From positions 14,095,446 to 14,159,445 of the forward strand of contig NC_133234.1 in assembly GCF_040436345.1 (NCBI RefSeq): a DNA stretch of 64,000 nucleotides. The letters run 5' to 3'. The notes beneath the pieces were generated by a model. That model was not told the DNA's origin. It made no database searches and was given only the letters and a program-made list of their open reading frames with translations. Below are positions 12,659 to 48,400 of the stretch, piece by piece; positions within the stretch are counted from its first letter, which is position 1, and the number at the start of each line of letters is the position of its first letter. The DNA comes from Pagrus major (taxonomy: Eukaryota; Chordata; Actinopteri; Spariformes; Sparidae). The position numbers and the translations under genes were made by a program.

Positions 12659-12849
12659 CTTATACTTGCAACATAGTGGGGACTGGAGGTTTGTAACCAC
12701 AAAGTGAGGACATTTTTAGAAAGTGGCTGGTCTTCACAAATTGAGAGGGCTGTTTGAAGGTAAAGAAGGTAGAGGTTTGTTTTAAGGTCAGTGAAGGGGC
12801 CAGTGAATGCATCATGTCGATCAGGCTCCTCAAGTATATAAGTACAAGT

Positions 12850-12960
12850 ACGTGTGTGTATAGTATGTGTCGTGGCAAAATGTGACTCACAATGGATTCA
12901 CCTTGCAGCAAAAACTACCACAGAAGCAGTTTCCGGTACTTTGCCAGGTGGTTATGTGTC
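12850..12960. repeat. Dispersed repeat, copy 1 (related to 33095-33195)
   Basis: Shares with the 33.1 kb copy the ordered blocks GTGTCGT, TGGCAAAATGTG, ACACAGAAGCAGTTT/ACCACAGAAGCAGTTT and GTACTTTGCCAG. A TGTC tetranucleotide run follows at 12957-12973. Same strand as the other copy; class unknown. Confidence 0.6.
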
Positions 12961-15900
12961 TGTCTGTCTGTCTGAGAAGAGATTTCTGTCACCGCAACAG
13001 CTTCACAACCGTGTAAGATGTAGTCTTTAAACTTTACATGTGTGTAGTTGAGATACAAATGAAGGCAGAGCTTGAAGATGGGTGGCGTCTCATGTTATAA
13101 TGTACTAATGTACTACTGGGTGGTCATGGGCCAGAACGTGAGCAGCTGGTGTGATCCCATTGCAAGATGGTCCCTAGTTTTTATGTGAGCTCATCAGTGT
13201 TAAACTAACTACATTTTACCATGCACCTCATAGCCAAGTGGACACAAACATCACAACTTTTTATCACAGGGACACTTTCAGTCTATATAATGACGTCGTA
13301 GCAAATGGTGTGCGACATTCATGTATTTTGTATTAACTTTAATGGCTGGGGTAACACATGTCTAATTGTTATTAACAGCAATTTACAACAGTTTGAGAAC
13401 ACTTTGCGCTACAGCAGACAGCAAACTTGAACACCAACATAATATAGGTCAAAGCAGCCACAGTAACTACAGTCAACAACAGCAGGGAGATGAAGAGAGA
13501 GAGAAATTCCCCAGACTCCCTTTGAAAATAACTCAAATGTGTGAGTTGTTGAGTTAGGAGAAACTTTCTGAACGTTGTGAAACGCTTACTATGACAAATT
13601 CATAATTATTTGGGCCTTCTTGTAATTTCGGCGAGTGTTATACATTAGGTCTATTGATGTCTTTTACAAGAGAGACCTGATTGTGTTGTTAAATGCCTGG
13701 TTTGAAGGCTCTGTTTCCAAAAGGAGTTTGTCTCCAAAATGACTTCTTAGCTGTGTGTGTAGTAGGAAATACAGTTTTTCCATCTTCAGAAGGAGGCAAT
13801 TGTCCCTTCTGAGCAGGTCATTGTGATTCTGCACTCATATGCATGTGAAGAAAGAGCGACAGGTGATTTAGGTAATCTGTGCAAATCCACTTATGAACTG
13901 GGTCATAATTGAGTACCTTTATAATATCTGCATGAGGCTTAATTGAAATGTGATGTGAGCTTCAGGCTCATGTTTGGCCCATTATTACTGTACAGCCCTA
14001 CTGCCACACTTCCACAACTTTTCATCACAGTCCTGGCTAGGTGGCAGTAATGTCCTTATTACTGGCTCTTTAATGAAAACGACCCATCATCACAGGCTGG
14101 GTTTGTCCCTCTGTGGTGAAATATCTCTATAATATTTCTATCAAGGCTCTTAGTTTGTCTGCATTATCCAAGAGGGACTTCATATTATTGCATCTTTATT
14201 CCTCTTTCTATCTTTTATCTTCAGTAGCGTCACAGCAGCAGCCTTTTCACACACTAACTTGTTTATTATGCGGCTGGTTTTATTGTTATGAGATGACCAT
14301 GCAAAGATTTATTCAGCTGTTTGTAGCTTTAATAGAGTCACCAACTGTAACTCTCCAACACGGGGTGAAAAGGAGATGTAGGAGTGACTGTTTATTCAAA
14401 TCAAAACCATTTCGGGGCATCAGACAGCCAGATGGTTGGTGCTGATATTCACCATTCTGTGACATGGTGTGCTACCAGTATCCTTCTTCACTATCCAATA
14501 TGTGTTTTCTCACTCAGCAGTCACGCTGGCGCTTGTTCCTGCAGAGAGGACACAGCTTGGGTTTAAATAAATGTTTGTGGTTTCACATAAATCTGCTAAA
14601 CCACTGGATTTTAGATTAATCCCCCCTGAGCAAAAAATAACTACTATAATTTTTGGCTGTATTAGAGTCTGACTGCATCACTAGAAAGAGCGCTTTCTGT
14701 GTTGTACTTTGAAGCATCTTCTTTTAAGGTCATCGCACGTCTTATTGCGATAAATCCTTCCTTTTCTAAGATGTTACTGAAGCCTCTGAGACTGTTGATT
14801 ATTTGAATTTATTAATATTATCACTAGGTTTTTATCTTCAGTGTCGTATTTGGTGCAAATCCACCTCAGAATGGGTGAAAAATGAATGTTTACTGTCCTC
14901 AGATGTCCCCCCTCATTTTTTACAGTAATCTCACGTTTGGATCCTCGAACAAACTCAGCAGCTCAGTCCTCCTTCCTGCAGCTTCCTGAGATTAGATCTC
15001 TTTTTTTTTTTTTTTATCTGCAAGGATTCATTCATGTTGTTTATTTCATCTGGACCTGGACTTTTGCAATGTTCTGTATCTGTGTTTACATAAACACATT
15101 TTGAATGGCTTCACAAAACCATAGACATACGTTTCAATAAGAAAGTTTGTGTGTAACGCCAGTTTTTTTTATCAGTACAGTTGCTGAGTGTAGATTTTCA
15201 GAACATCACCTTGTGCAGGCTCAAAAAGAAGCCTGCATTTCTTTAAACAAGATACGAGGCTACAGCGATGCTTGCAACTTTATGAAGTTTTACAAGGTGC
15301 AGTGGTACTTTGCACAGTTTCAACCTGAGCCTGCTGTCCCTCTTACCAATCTGTTTGCAATACACTGAACATTGTAAAGCGATCATAAGGCAGAACTCTG
15401 TTAATCCTTAAGGAGTGTTAGACTGGATAAAACAGGGCTTATATCAGCATATAATCACATATATGTATAGTAATAATAATATATTGTATGTATTGCAGCT
15501 GTTTTAGTGACTTAGTGTCTTTCTCGAGGAAAAAGATCTTTCTGTTCTACGGCACGACTTTGATTTGTTGAAGTTAGCGGTGATTTATTTGCCTCTCCTT
15601 TTCCAAACAGCGTCTACGGGCCAGTTCTCAGATGGTTCCGTGTAATAAACCAGAATCTAGTAGCTGTGAAGACATTTCACTCAAACCCTGAAAATGTCAA
15701 TGTCATGGTGGCGCTAGAGGAAAAGTCAGGGGATCACCAGTCATTAGGAGTCCTCCTGTGGGGACCATGAATCATGAATGTCTGCACTAGATTTTAATGG
15801 CAACCCATCTCATAGTTGTTTAGACGTGTGTCAGAATGGTGAACCAACCAACAAACTAACCCACACTGCCATCTAGCTTTAATTTTGAACCATTTCATTG

Positions 15901-17389
15901 TTTGTGTTTTATGTTTCATGTCATTATTGCTGATTATACCTGTATAATCACCATTTTTAGTTGTAGTTGTATAAGTATTAGGGGTATCACCTACATTACG
16001 TAAGACAGTGTGAGTCCAGTGACAGGATCTGCAGAGGACAAACATCTATGGTGTTTGTTAGCCTGCTCAAGAGCACAGGGAAGAACAAACTGTGACTAAG
16101 ATGAAACAGTAGTAGCCTCCTCTGATTTCACAAAGAGTCTTCTTTCCCACTCAGGATACATGAGAAAATGCACACTAATCAGAAACTGTAGAGCTGCAAA
16201 GAGCTCGATGTGTTTTTATTCTATTTAAAATGTAGACCGTCTCTGTCCCGACGTCTATGACTCTGCTCCTGAGTCAGACACTCGGACAGCTCACGGTCAG
16301 CCTCACAGCGTGATGCTCTGTCCATGATGTGGGACACTGAGCAGCAGTGCGTTCATCAGAAACATCCAGATGTCCTAATGCTGATGACGCTGACCTCTGA
16401 CCTCCTTGTCTAATGAAACAAGTAAACAGAATATTCAATATCCATGTCACGGGATCATCTAATGAATAAATTTAGCAATAGATAGATGGACAGACAGACA
16501 AATTAGTTGCTCATTAGTGAAATTCAGACACCAAAAACATATTTAGCTACTGTTCTCTCAGCCATGTGATTCAAGCCACTAATTTCCCTAAAAGTACATT
16601 TAACATTAATCCAGTTTGTCAAATTACACCACTTAAAAATGAACCACTTCCCAGAGGAAAATTACCATAGTAACACAGGATATTCCTGGAAAAAAGCCCT
16701 GAAAAAATCCTATGAAGGGAAATCACTGGAAAATGGATATTCCTGACTCTTCTTCAGTGAATTTTGCTTGAGCCAGCTTACAAACAATCAATGAATAAAT
16801 GCTTTATTCATGATGAATAAATAAAGCAGGCGATAAATATGTCAATGCCATAAAGTCAGTGGCCTTCTTGGGAACATTTCTGTGAGAATTCCTGGAGTCA
16901 TGGTACATTCATACATACAATAAAATCCCCATAGGAATGGGAAAATTCCCTACGAATGTCAGACAAGAGGCTGCAGTTGCGGACCCTGAAGGGTAGGTGG
17001 CAGTGTTGGCTTTATTGGATTTGCCACTGAGCCGCACGTAAACAGAAGAGATTCAGAGAGGCCACTTTGGAACCACAGAGCAAACATGACAGAAATTCAG
17101 GGCTGCACACGATCGATCAATATGAATGTTTTATGAAAAAACAAAACAAAACAGAAGAAGAAACAGTCATGCACACTTTCAATTCCAAAAGACAAACATC
17201 CAAAGCAAGTGCAACACAATATATATTTACATATGAACACCACTGGTATTTTCAGCATGCCACTTTTACCACACCTGCAGCTTGGTTAATGCAATCCATA
17301 GTAAAGCAGCAGCCATGGAGACTTATCAGACAACACTGTGCTCTATACACCATTCATATTTGTTAATTTAGATATTCAACAAAAGGCTG

Positions 17390-18400
17390 ATGATTTTATT
17401 TATTGTGTGACCACGCACAGCTCTCCACAAAATAATCTGATAGTTACACCTCTGTTCTCGTCCATTCGAATAAGGGGTTGTGGAGAAAAAGGGTTCATCG
17501 ACGTGTCACCAACAAGAAACTGACACAGTGATATTAGAGCTGACACATTAAACAACTGTGAACAACATAAAGAAACTAAAAAAAAACAACTGTTACCCTC
17601 AGATTAATTAAAAAAACGTCTTCAGTTAATCAGAGCAGCACGCCTCAGGAGAATTGGGAACAACACAATGATGAATCCTGCAGCAGGGCCCGGCAGATTA
17701 GTCGTCTTTTAGTTTGCTCCATCAACACCAAAACATGCAATGTAACTGACACGTACCATCAACATGGAAGAACCAATTATCTGCAGGCAATCCAATCCAA
17801 ATCAGATCAATAGGTACAAAACGTCCGACAGTGTTAAGACCACTTGGAAATCTTTCGGAAGCATTAGGCAAATCATTATTGCGAGGGAGAGGTATGAGAC
17901 AGGAGTTTTAATGTCAGCCGTTAATGGAAACAACAGGCCGAGTGTAATGAGAGCACATAAACCTGACATGAGGGACGACCGGCAGAATAATTCAGCGTTC
18001 TCCCTCATTAGATTTTCTTTAGCACGATTTCAATATTTCTTTTTGATTGAGCTCTGACCAGTTTGGAGCAGTGCAGAGGCGCATTTAGATTGACGTTAAA
18101 CCCACAAAAGGGACACGTATCCCTATGAATATGATTATGAAAATTCTCCTACTGGTGGGGACGCCTTCCCAGATTTGCATCAGGGTCTATTTAGAGCCCA
18201 GGATTAGAGTATTGATCTCTGAATGTGACCCCTTTGGGTGTGTTGTGTGTGAATTATGGTCTCATTCATGACACAAAGCAAGTAGGATATGAGTCCTTCA
18301 CAGTCATGCAGAAAATCCTCAGAGCATGCGATGAAACGTCTCTCATCCCGAGTCGTCAGGTCAGTCTCTCCGGTGTCTGTAACAGTGGATGAGGATCAGT
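17390..18400 (-). other. Probable doc2a 3' UTR
   Basis: No coding gene is visible between the doc2a stop and the nearest good minus-strand polyadenylation signal, AATAAA (TTTATT on the plus strand) near 17395-17402. A 3' UTR of about 1 kb is inferred from this. Open frames here are antisense to UTR or short and match nothing I recognise. Confidence 0.4.
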
Positions 18401-41235
<22,835 letters not shown>

Positions 41236-41340
41236 CTCAGTGATAGCACAAGTGTGAAACTCCTCATATAAAAAGAGGGGATTCCAGTGCGGAGAGGAGA
41301 GGGAGACTAACTAACAGGTGGCGGAGAGAGGAGCAGAAAC

Positions 41341-41382
<42 letters not shown>

Positions 41383-41400
41383 GGGAGAGAGAGGGGGTGG
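41236..41400 (-). other. Probable doc2a untranslated first exon and promoter region
   Basis: The first coding exon has a good acceptor (CTGTAG) only four bases before its ATG, so an upstream noncoding exon is required. Reading the minus strand, the best candidate ends at 41236 with CACTGAG then GTAAGT. The upstream DNA is strongly purine/pyrimidine biased, with a 38-bp GA tract (41343-41380) and further GGA-rich runs to 41580, as often seen at TATA-less neuronal promoters. The start site cannot be placed. The donor is supported; the extent is inference. Confidence 0.5.
41343..41380. repeat. (GA)n microsatellite
   Basis: Nineteen GA units just upstream of the inferred doc2a first exon; on the transcribed strand it reads as a CT-rich tract. 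Confidence 0.95.
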
Positions 41401-42450
41401 ACAAAGTGAGCTCTATGCATATCATTAAAAATTAAATGCACCAATAGTTCAAGTTGAGATGAAAACGAGGAGCTAGAGGAGAAGAGAGGAGGAGGAGAGC
41501 AGCATGCTGGAGGAGGAGGATGGAGGAGGAGGATGGAGGGAGTCTAGAGGAAGAGAGAGAGTGAGGGGGGGATGAGGCAGTGGAGAGTTATTCCTTGACA
41601 TTCTGTTGTGCATGTGACGCTTCGCCTCCCTCCCCCCCTGAACATCCCCCCACCGTCACCCTACACACACACACACACACACACGTTTTTTAATTTTTTT
41701 TTTCACTTCGGAGGACAATGCATCGGCTTCATTCATTCCCCACCCACTTAAACCAACCTTGAAGGATAAGACTGATGATATTTGACATTTTTCTTCATAT
41801 CAACAAATCCAACCAACCATGGATTTATCCTACGATAAAGTATACAGGTAACACTTAATGATAAGGGTGCAATCATTAAGTCATGCAGTAGTAATAATAA
41901 GCACTTAGTAACTGTTAACATTAATTAAAGGTTTACATGTTGATTAAGCGGTATAATATCAGTATTTGGCTGATAAAGATGTTATTTTTCTCTACAACAT
42001 GTTATTTAGATTTATCGAGATACAGTATACACTTCAACAAAACAAAGACCCACAATCTTAATGACATAATGAAGACAAACAAAGCACAAATAACACACAT
42101 TTAAACCACACATCAAAGAAATGAGCTCAACTCAACCTCAACATGCCATATCTGGTTATGTGTTACATAAACGTACATCATGTATAACTCAATTTTCTCC
42201 ATCGTGTCTCCATCTCATTGTGTTTCTTTCACCAACTAAAAATCAACGTGATACAATCCTTTGGTTGGTAAGGATGTTAATTAAAATGTGTGTCATAAGG
42301 TCAAGCAGCTGAGTCATTTGTTGTTTTTAAATAAAAACTAATTAATTTTGGCAAAATAATTCATTCCCCACTTCTAGCTAAGAGGTGAGCGAGGTGTAAC
42401 TTCACCAAGCATGCAGAATTAGACCTATATCTGTCAAAACAAAAAACGTG

Positions 42451-42836
42451 AAAGGGGCTCTATGTAACAATTTGTTGCTTTTAACACGTATTAATCTATT
42501 TTCTTTTGGCCATATTTCAGCGGATTGTAACGTTACGTGAAAAATGAGACCGCCCCTGTCTCTCTCGGTTGCCTATACAAGCCTGTGGATGGTTTGTTTA
42601 AGTTGTTTAATGCTGCTGGACTGTGGATTTCTTTGCGAAGGACTCAGATTGGATTTTCTGCGACAGTCCAAAGGATGTGACTTTATGCACGTTCTCGAGT
42701 GCCTCTTCTCAGTGCCTCTCTCACCTCCACTTATAGAGAGCAACAGCAGCTGACGTTAGTTTAGAAATGGAGTCCAGAAACATAAACTAACAACCTGCTT
42801 ACACACACTACACTGAAGCTCCACAGAGCCCCTTTA
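42451..42836. mobile_element. MITE-like element with short terminal inverted repeats
   Basis: The left end AAAGGGGCTCTATGTAAC and the right end CCACAGAGCCCCTTT are inverted copies over 11-13 bases, enclosing about 385 bp with no transposase. The terminal AAAGGGGC resembles the end of the element at 3904-4178 (AAAGGGGCAATATGTAA), so the two may be related. The open frame at 42544-42753 lies inside it and is probably not a gene. Confidence 0.6.
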
Positions 42837-43844
42837 ATGAAACCACAGTTTTAGGCTGAGTCGTGAGCTATATCTATTTCTTGGCAGACAGCAGCTTGGG
42901 GGAGTGACTGTGGCCAGTTTCCTGACGGCTTGTTGTCACAATCAAGCTGCTAGTTTTGATACCATTGTGTGTAAAACCTGCGCTCAGCCGTCATATCTGG
43001 CATCCTGTGCTATAGCTGAGGCATAAAGGAGCTGAGGGGATGAATAAATTGTTGTTCAAGTCGAGAAGTAGTTCCAGCCCATACCTCCTTTTACAGCCCC
43101 AGTGTCCCTTGGAATCCGGCCATAATGGATGAATGTTGCACAGAACATGTAGCAGAGGGTTAGCAGCGTTCAGAATATTAACATCCTTGTCTGGCAATAG
43201 GGTAGACAGGTCTTTATGTTACTTACCGTATAACCATAACCCTAATTCTGCAAATTCAACAGTTTATCTTGCATGGACCTGGTTTGTGTCCCTGAGTGAG
43301 AGAATTGGATTTGTGTTAATTTAAAGGGTGAAAAAAAAAGACATCTAATTAAATCTCACCATCTTTCTGTCCATGTTCATTCCAAAACTAATACACTGTG
43401 TCTAAATCTCTCCCTCTCTGTCTCCCTCTCGCACAGTCTCTTCAGTCTCAGTTCCTCCATATAATTAAGCTAATGGTTCTTGAGTCAGTGATAGACAAGG
43501 GGAAACATGCTGTTTCCCCCTTGTGCCTATTGAAGGGACAAAATTGGTGTTCTCTCTGTGTCTCTATCTGTTTATATCTGACTTGACCCTGTCCCTTTTT
43601 TCTTCTCTTTTTTTTGGCTTCTTCATTTCAGTGTCAAGTCCACACTCTCTGAAACTCTCTAAACTGTCTATCAACAAGAGGAGCCAGGAGGCTGACACAC
43701 AGCGCAGGCTGTTGAATAGACTCACTGCTGCTTCTTTTGTGTTTTCTTCAAAACCTCCCCAATGTCTTCGCTCAGTGGTGTTCTTCATGTCTGTCCTCTT
43801 TCTTATCTCATGTCCCTTCACCCAGTTCTCTCTCTCTAGTTCTG

Positions 43845-43845
<1 letters not shown>

Positions 43846-43920
<75 letters not shown>
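43846..43920. repeat. (CA)n microsatellite
   Basis: About 37 perfect CA units, the longest pure CA tract in the window. Confidence 0.97.
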
Positions 43921-43922
<2 letters not shown>

Positions 43923-44064
43923 ATGTTCTGCTTCCATTAAATTGATTCCATGGCACAGACATGCATGGATGCATTAACACGGCAATATAACGAACACAAG
44001 CCTCCAGAGAAAGATGACTCCCACTCCTTCATGCTAACAGCTCATGCCACACACATTTACCAGT

Positions 44065-44065
<1 letters not shown>

Positions 44066-44103
<38 letters not shown>

Positions 44104-44113
44104 ACACACACAC
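44066..44113. repeat. (CA)n microsatellite, interrupted
   Basis: CA tract with one TA interruption, 150 bases after the tract at 43846. Confidence 0.95.
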
Positions 44114-45059
44114 TGCAATTTAAAGCCATCACTCTGCCAACTCTGGCAAAAGACCCTTCAATCCCTATTTCACATTTTTGGGCTTTATTCCACCTCCCTC
44201 CCTCTGCCCCTTCTCTTCCTCCTCCTCGTCATATCTCTACTCTCCTGCCTCCTGTTTATGAGAACTGAAAATCCTCCTCATTATAAATGCATAGTCGTTA
44301 CGTGCTCTCTCCACACCAATTATGTCGGGGGACGGGTGCAAGTGCTTCAGTGAAAACAGCTGACCAGAACAGAGTCCACAATAGCCCTGACAAGAACAAA
44401 TGACATCAGCCAAGCAGTTGGCCTGGCTACACACAGATGACAAATCCTGACAGGAATGGTTTCTCCAACTAGTCAGACAATGGGAGTCATGTATACTGTA
44501 CAACTAGACAATATATGCATTCTGTAAAATATAAATATGTATTGCATTGTTTCATATTTTTATTAGATAGCCAATTTCATACAGATTTCATACATACAAT
44601 TGCATTCCTTTTGCAAGATGTTCTTAAACCAGTGAACAGGCTTAGAAATACAAACATACAATAAGACATTTAAACGACAACAATAGCAAAAACATAACCC
44701 AGCATGCTCAAGGTAGCGCACAAATCACAACAGGAAGCAGGAAAACATTGATGCAATATAGTAACTATAACATCCAGTATTTGGCTTAGGTGCAGATTCC
44801 AGGGGGGATGCAGGGGACGCAATCTTTTCATGTGCATCTGTACAACCTCAATAAAAACATGAAAAGTAGCAGGGGACTTTTATTTTGACGAACCACTAGA
44901 CACAACTGAAGTATTTGTACCTAAATATTACAGTACTGATTTGGACTGATGTATTTTCCTTCACATAATAAAAGAGTTTTCCACTATCGATGGTGTACAC
45001 ATTGGTGCATACAATTCACTAGAATAAAGGAAAGTATAATGGTTTAGATCTTATCTTAT

Positions 45060-45430
45060 TTATTTCCAGTTTTATTTTGTAGTTTTTATCCTCATGTGTC
45101 ATGTTTCGCTTTCCACTTCCTCCCTTTGTCTGTTTCCCCGCCCTTTTTCTGTGTAGACCTGTGTCTCATTAGTTAATCACCCCCTGTGTATTTAAGCCAG
45201 TGTTTTCCCCTCACTCTTCATTGGTTCGTCTCGTATTGCCTCTGTGTTTCAGGCGTCTCTCTGTCACATCTTCCCATCTTGTGTTTCCTGCTTTTGCTGC
45301 CTGAGTTTGTTCTTTGTTTTGTTTTGTTTTGTTTTGTTTCTAGCTTTTTTATTTATCACAAACTCGCCTTTTTATGTGAACCTGCCTGCCCCTGCGTCTG
45401 CCTTTGGGTCCTGTTTTTGTAAAACACTCT
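45060..45430 (+). repeat. Dispersed repeat family B, longer copy
   Basis: T-rich interspersed repeat with the ordered blocks TTTTATTTTGTAGTTTTTATC, CTCATGTGTCATGTTTCGC, CCGCCCTTTTTCTGTG, TGTGTATTTAAGCC, a (TTTTG)n run and CTGCGTCTGCCTTTGGGTCC. It resembles a frequent teleost repeat I recall but cannot class. A partial copy lies at 25340-25520. The open frames here come from its pyrimidine bias. Confidence 0.65.
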
Positions 45431-48400
45431 TATTTTTTTTTTTTACAAGCACACCATAGAACATGCAGTTTGGCTGGCTGATGAGCTGAGTCAGTTTTAG
45501 CTGAAGCTAGTTTAGCCGAACAACTTATTCTTGTTTCCTGTATTTGAAAATTCACTTTTGATTAAAGTCCAGTTGCCTACAATATAGCACTTAGAATCAC
45601 TGGTAATCTAGTTTCTCACCACCATAAATAAGGCAGTCGCTAAATCTAATAAAGAAGAAATTAACACCAATAAGCTACAGCTATTAAAAGCTAACTAGCC
45701 TAGCTTAGCAAAGTAGCGACTGCCTCTCTCTTACCTCTCTCACTCCAGAAGAATTCCACTGATTTTATGTATTTAATTCACATATTTATGTAAATATTAA
45801 CTTATTAAACTAGCTCATTGTTTCAAATGGAGGATAAAACTGAAACATAAACAATAACATTATTTTGTTAGTAGATACTGCATTTTCTCTGAGCCTTTCT
45901 GGTTGTCAAGCAGATTCATTTTAGGGGATTAACTAGTAACTGAACCTCCACTAATAATAAAATAATGCCAAACAGAGCCGAGTCGAATGAAAGAAACGAT
46001 CGTGGAACTCCAAGGTCCTCTTTTGTCTGACTCGCAGCCATGTACCTACAAGGTCATTGTGTAGCGGATGGAACAAAAGGACTCAAGCTTCTCACTGCAC
46101 TCTACGACACTGCTCCTTCTGTATTATCACTCCTTGACATGAGCTACCCTGATGTATCGCATGACTCACCGGCCTATGAACGTGTGAAATGGAAATGCTA
46201 GCATGCCTTTATGTTAGAAATGAAAAGGCAAGAGCTGAAAGAGACATTAAAGAAAGCTATACAGCCGCTGCTGTGATGCCTGGAGCGCGGGGGAATGGAG
46301 AATGACAGTCAGGAGAGAAAACTGCATCCAAACAACAAAGACTAAAGTTGGAGAAGAGGGAAGGAGGACATGGGGATTAAAATCTTGATTCCAGTGCTGT
46401 TGTGTTTATGCTTTTGCAGAGCCCATATCTGCAGAAGTAATTAATAAACCTCACGAAAGTGCATCGTTGACAATTCCCGAAAAAATTAAAAACTCATTCA
46501 GCCAAACACTTCACAAGAACGTTTTCGCCTGAGTTGATCCAGTCAATATGTAAGAAGATGAGGGAAAAACACCAGGGAAGCAACAATAAACTCTTGGCTA
46601 CCCAAGGAACTGTCTTTGTTCCTTTCAGCTAATGACTGGGTAGTACATAAAGATCCAGAGGAAGCAACAGCTTGAGGCAAAAGAAATATGAGCACTTTTA
46701 TTATATTACTTTATAATAGTCAAGAGAGTGTGAAACAATAAATGGAAACAGTGCCACAAATTTTTGCCTAAAGCATGTGCTTGAAAAAGAGCTTTATATC
46801 ACATTACTGCCTTTACACACTGCATATCATCCTGGGTGCTGCCCCAGTTACCTATTCTATTTTTCCAACTCATCCCCTATAGAGCTTTACATCCAGAGAC
46901 AAGACAGGCTCTGACTAAGTGAGGCATTATTAGACGTCCACTCATGCAGGTGAAAAAAAATGTTCCGATGCAAGGACAGGAAGAAATGTAAAACGTATCT
47001 CAGAGCTGTCTCATTTAAAGTTGTCTTTGTTGGAGTTTTTCTCAAGGAAAACAACATGCGTGGTGACGAACAGAAAGACACTGAAGAGATGTTTGACGCA
47101 TTCAGCGAGCGGCCTTGGTTGCCAGATGGAGACAAGCAGCTGGAAGAGTCATGGAGGGCAGGGAACAAGTTTACATCAGTGCATGACCGACTGTGACATG
47201 TGCAGATGAGTGTGTGCAGCAGCTTATGAACCCCGCAGCCTAACGTGCACATCCACACAACAGGCATGTGTCTGTGGCCATGTGCTTACATTGGCTCATG
47301 ATAAAGGGATGTGAATATGTGTATGTAGTGTGTGTTCACAGTACGACAACAGCTCCCTCTGCCTCATAATCTCTAATATATACATATATAGTCCACAGGC
47401 TGTGACAGATAACGTAACCTTTTAATGGAAAAAGCAGGAATGAATATAACCGCACAGGTTGTTTCAGCTCGCTTATTTTCTTATTGAACTAAATGAGAAA
47501 ATTACTGAGGAGAGGCAGCCTTTAAAGATTATTGCCTCTGCCCCCGCCTTAGTGGACATTAATGGCTTCTCACCTTCTCTGGATGACTGGAGTTCGAACC
47601 ATTACATAGTCAGACTCCTACATTCAGACTGTTATCTATCATGTAATGGCGTAAAAACACTGTTAATGCTGAAGTTTGAGACTCACCAACAGGTCACAAT
47701 AGAGACCTATATAGATAATGGAGACATATATAGATAATGTGCCCTCTATGGTGGCCCAGTGTGCAAGTAAACATTTTGCAGTGCGCTAATCGGAGCCCTT
47801 AAAATGGAGAAAACGTAGTGCCCATAGGGAGTCCTCCCAGGGAAGAAAACGTGATGCATTGCTGTGTAGACTGCCCAACATGCTAGAAAAGGATTTGGAT
47901 TTGTGTCCACCATAAATGCTTCGTGACTTTCTGCTATTTTTTGCCTGCCCCTCAGACAACCTGAGCCAGCCCATTATTTAAAGTGTTTGAGGGTTGCTTG
48001 GTGCCCTCTCATAACTCAGGGCCCGGGACGACTGGCCTGGTGTCCCCTTCCTGTCAGCGGCCCTGGAGACCCAGGAGACTCAATAGCTGCTGTTACATGA
48101 ACCAAATTTCTTCAGACTCATTAAAATCATTCTGATTTTAGTCCAACTTAACTGTTTGCATGGCCTCTACATAAAGTCACCTGACAAGCTGAGCAATTAC
48201 ACCCCCCTAATCTTTTTTGACATGTGCAAAGTGGTTGAGCCAACTGTAAAGCATCTAATCACCTTAAAACATGATGACAACTTATTAAGCAACAATACAA
48301 CATATACAATACAACTTTGTAGTTGTCATTTTCACTTTCATTCATACATACATACTTAAGCTTGTATCCATGTGATGAGAGTGGAAGCTAGTTAGCAAAG

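Larger units (their letters stand above)
7583..17390. other. prrt2-doc2a spacer, no recognisable gene
   Basis: I translated and read the longer reading frames here and recognised no protein family. 7627-8040 has overlapping short open frames and somewhat higher GC, without a convincing product; it could be distal prrt2 3' UTR or a noncoding transcript. The remainder is AT-rich with microsatellites (8761-8798, 12624-12658, 12957-12973), a local direct duplication (9826-10075) and one copy of a dispersed repeat (12850-12960). The 3' ends of prrt2 and doc2a face each other across this stretch. Confidence 0.5.

Noticed and set aside
41264..41277. TATA-like CTTTTTATATGAGG (minus strand) as the doc2a TATA box
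   Set aside because: A start site about 30 bases downstream would leave only a few bases of exon before the donor at 41236.
42544..42753. 69-residue open frame resembling a secreted peptide precursor
   Set aside because: Lies completely within the MITE-like element at 42451-42836 and has no splice or promoter support.
43523..43980. Open frames of about 140 codons on both strands around 43.5-44.0 kb
   Set aside because: Each is kept open by the CA microsatellite (Thr-His or Cys-Val runs); the remainder has no family resemblance or splice support.
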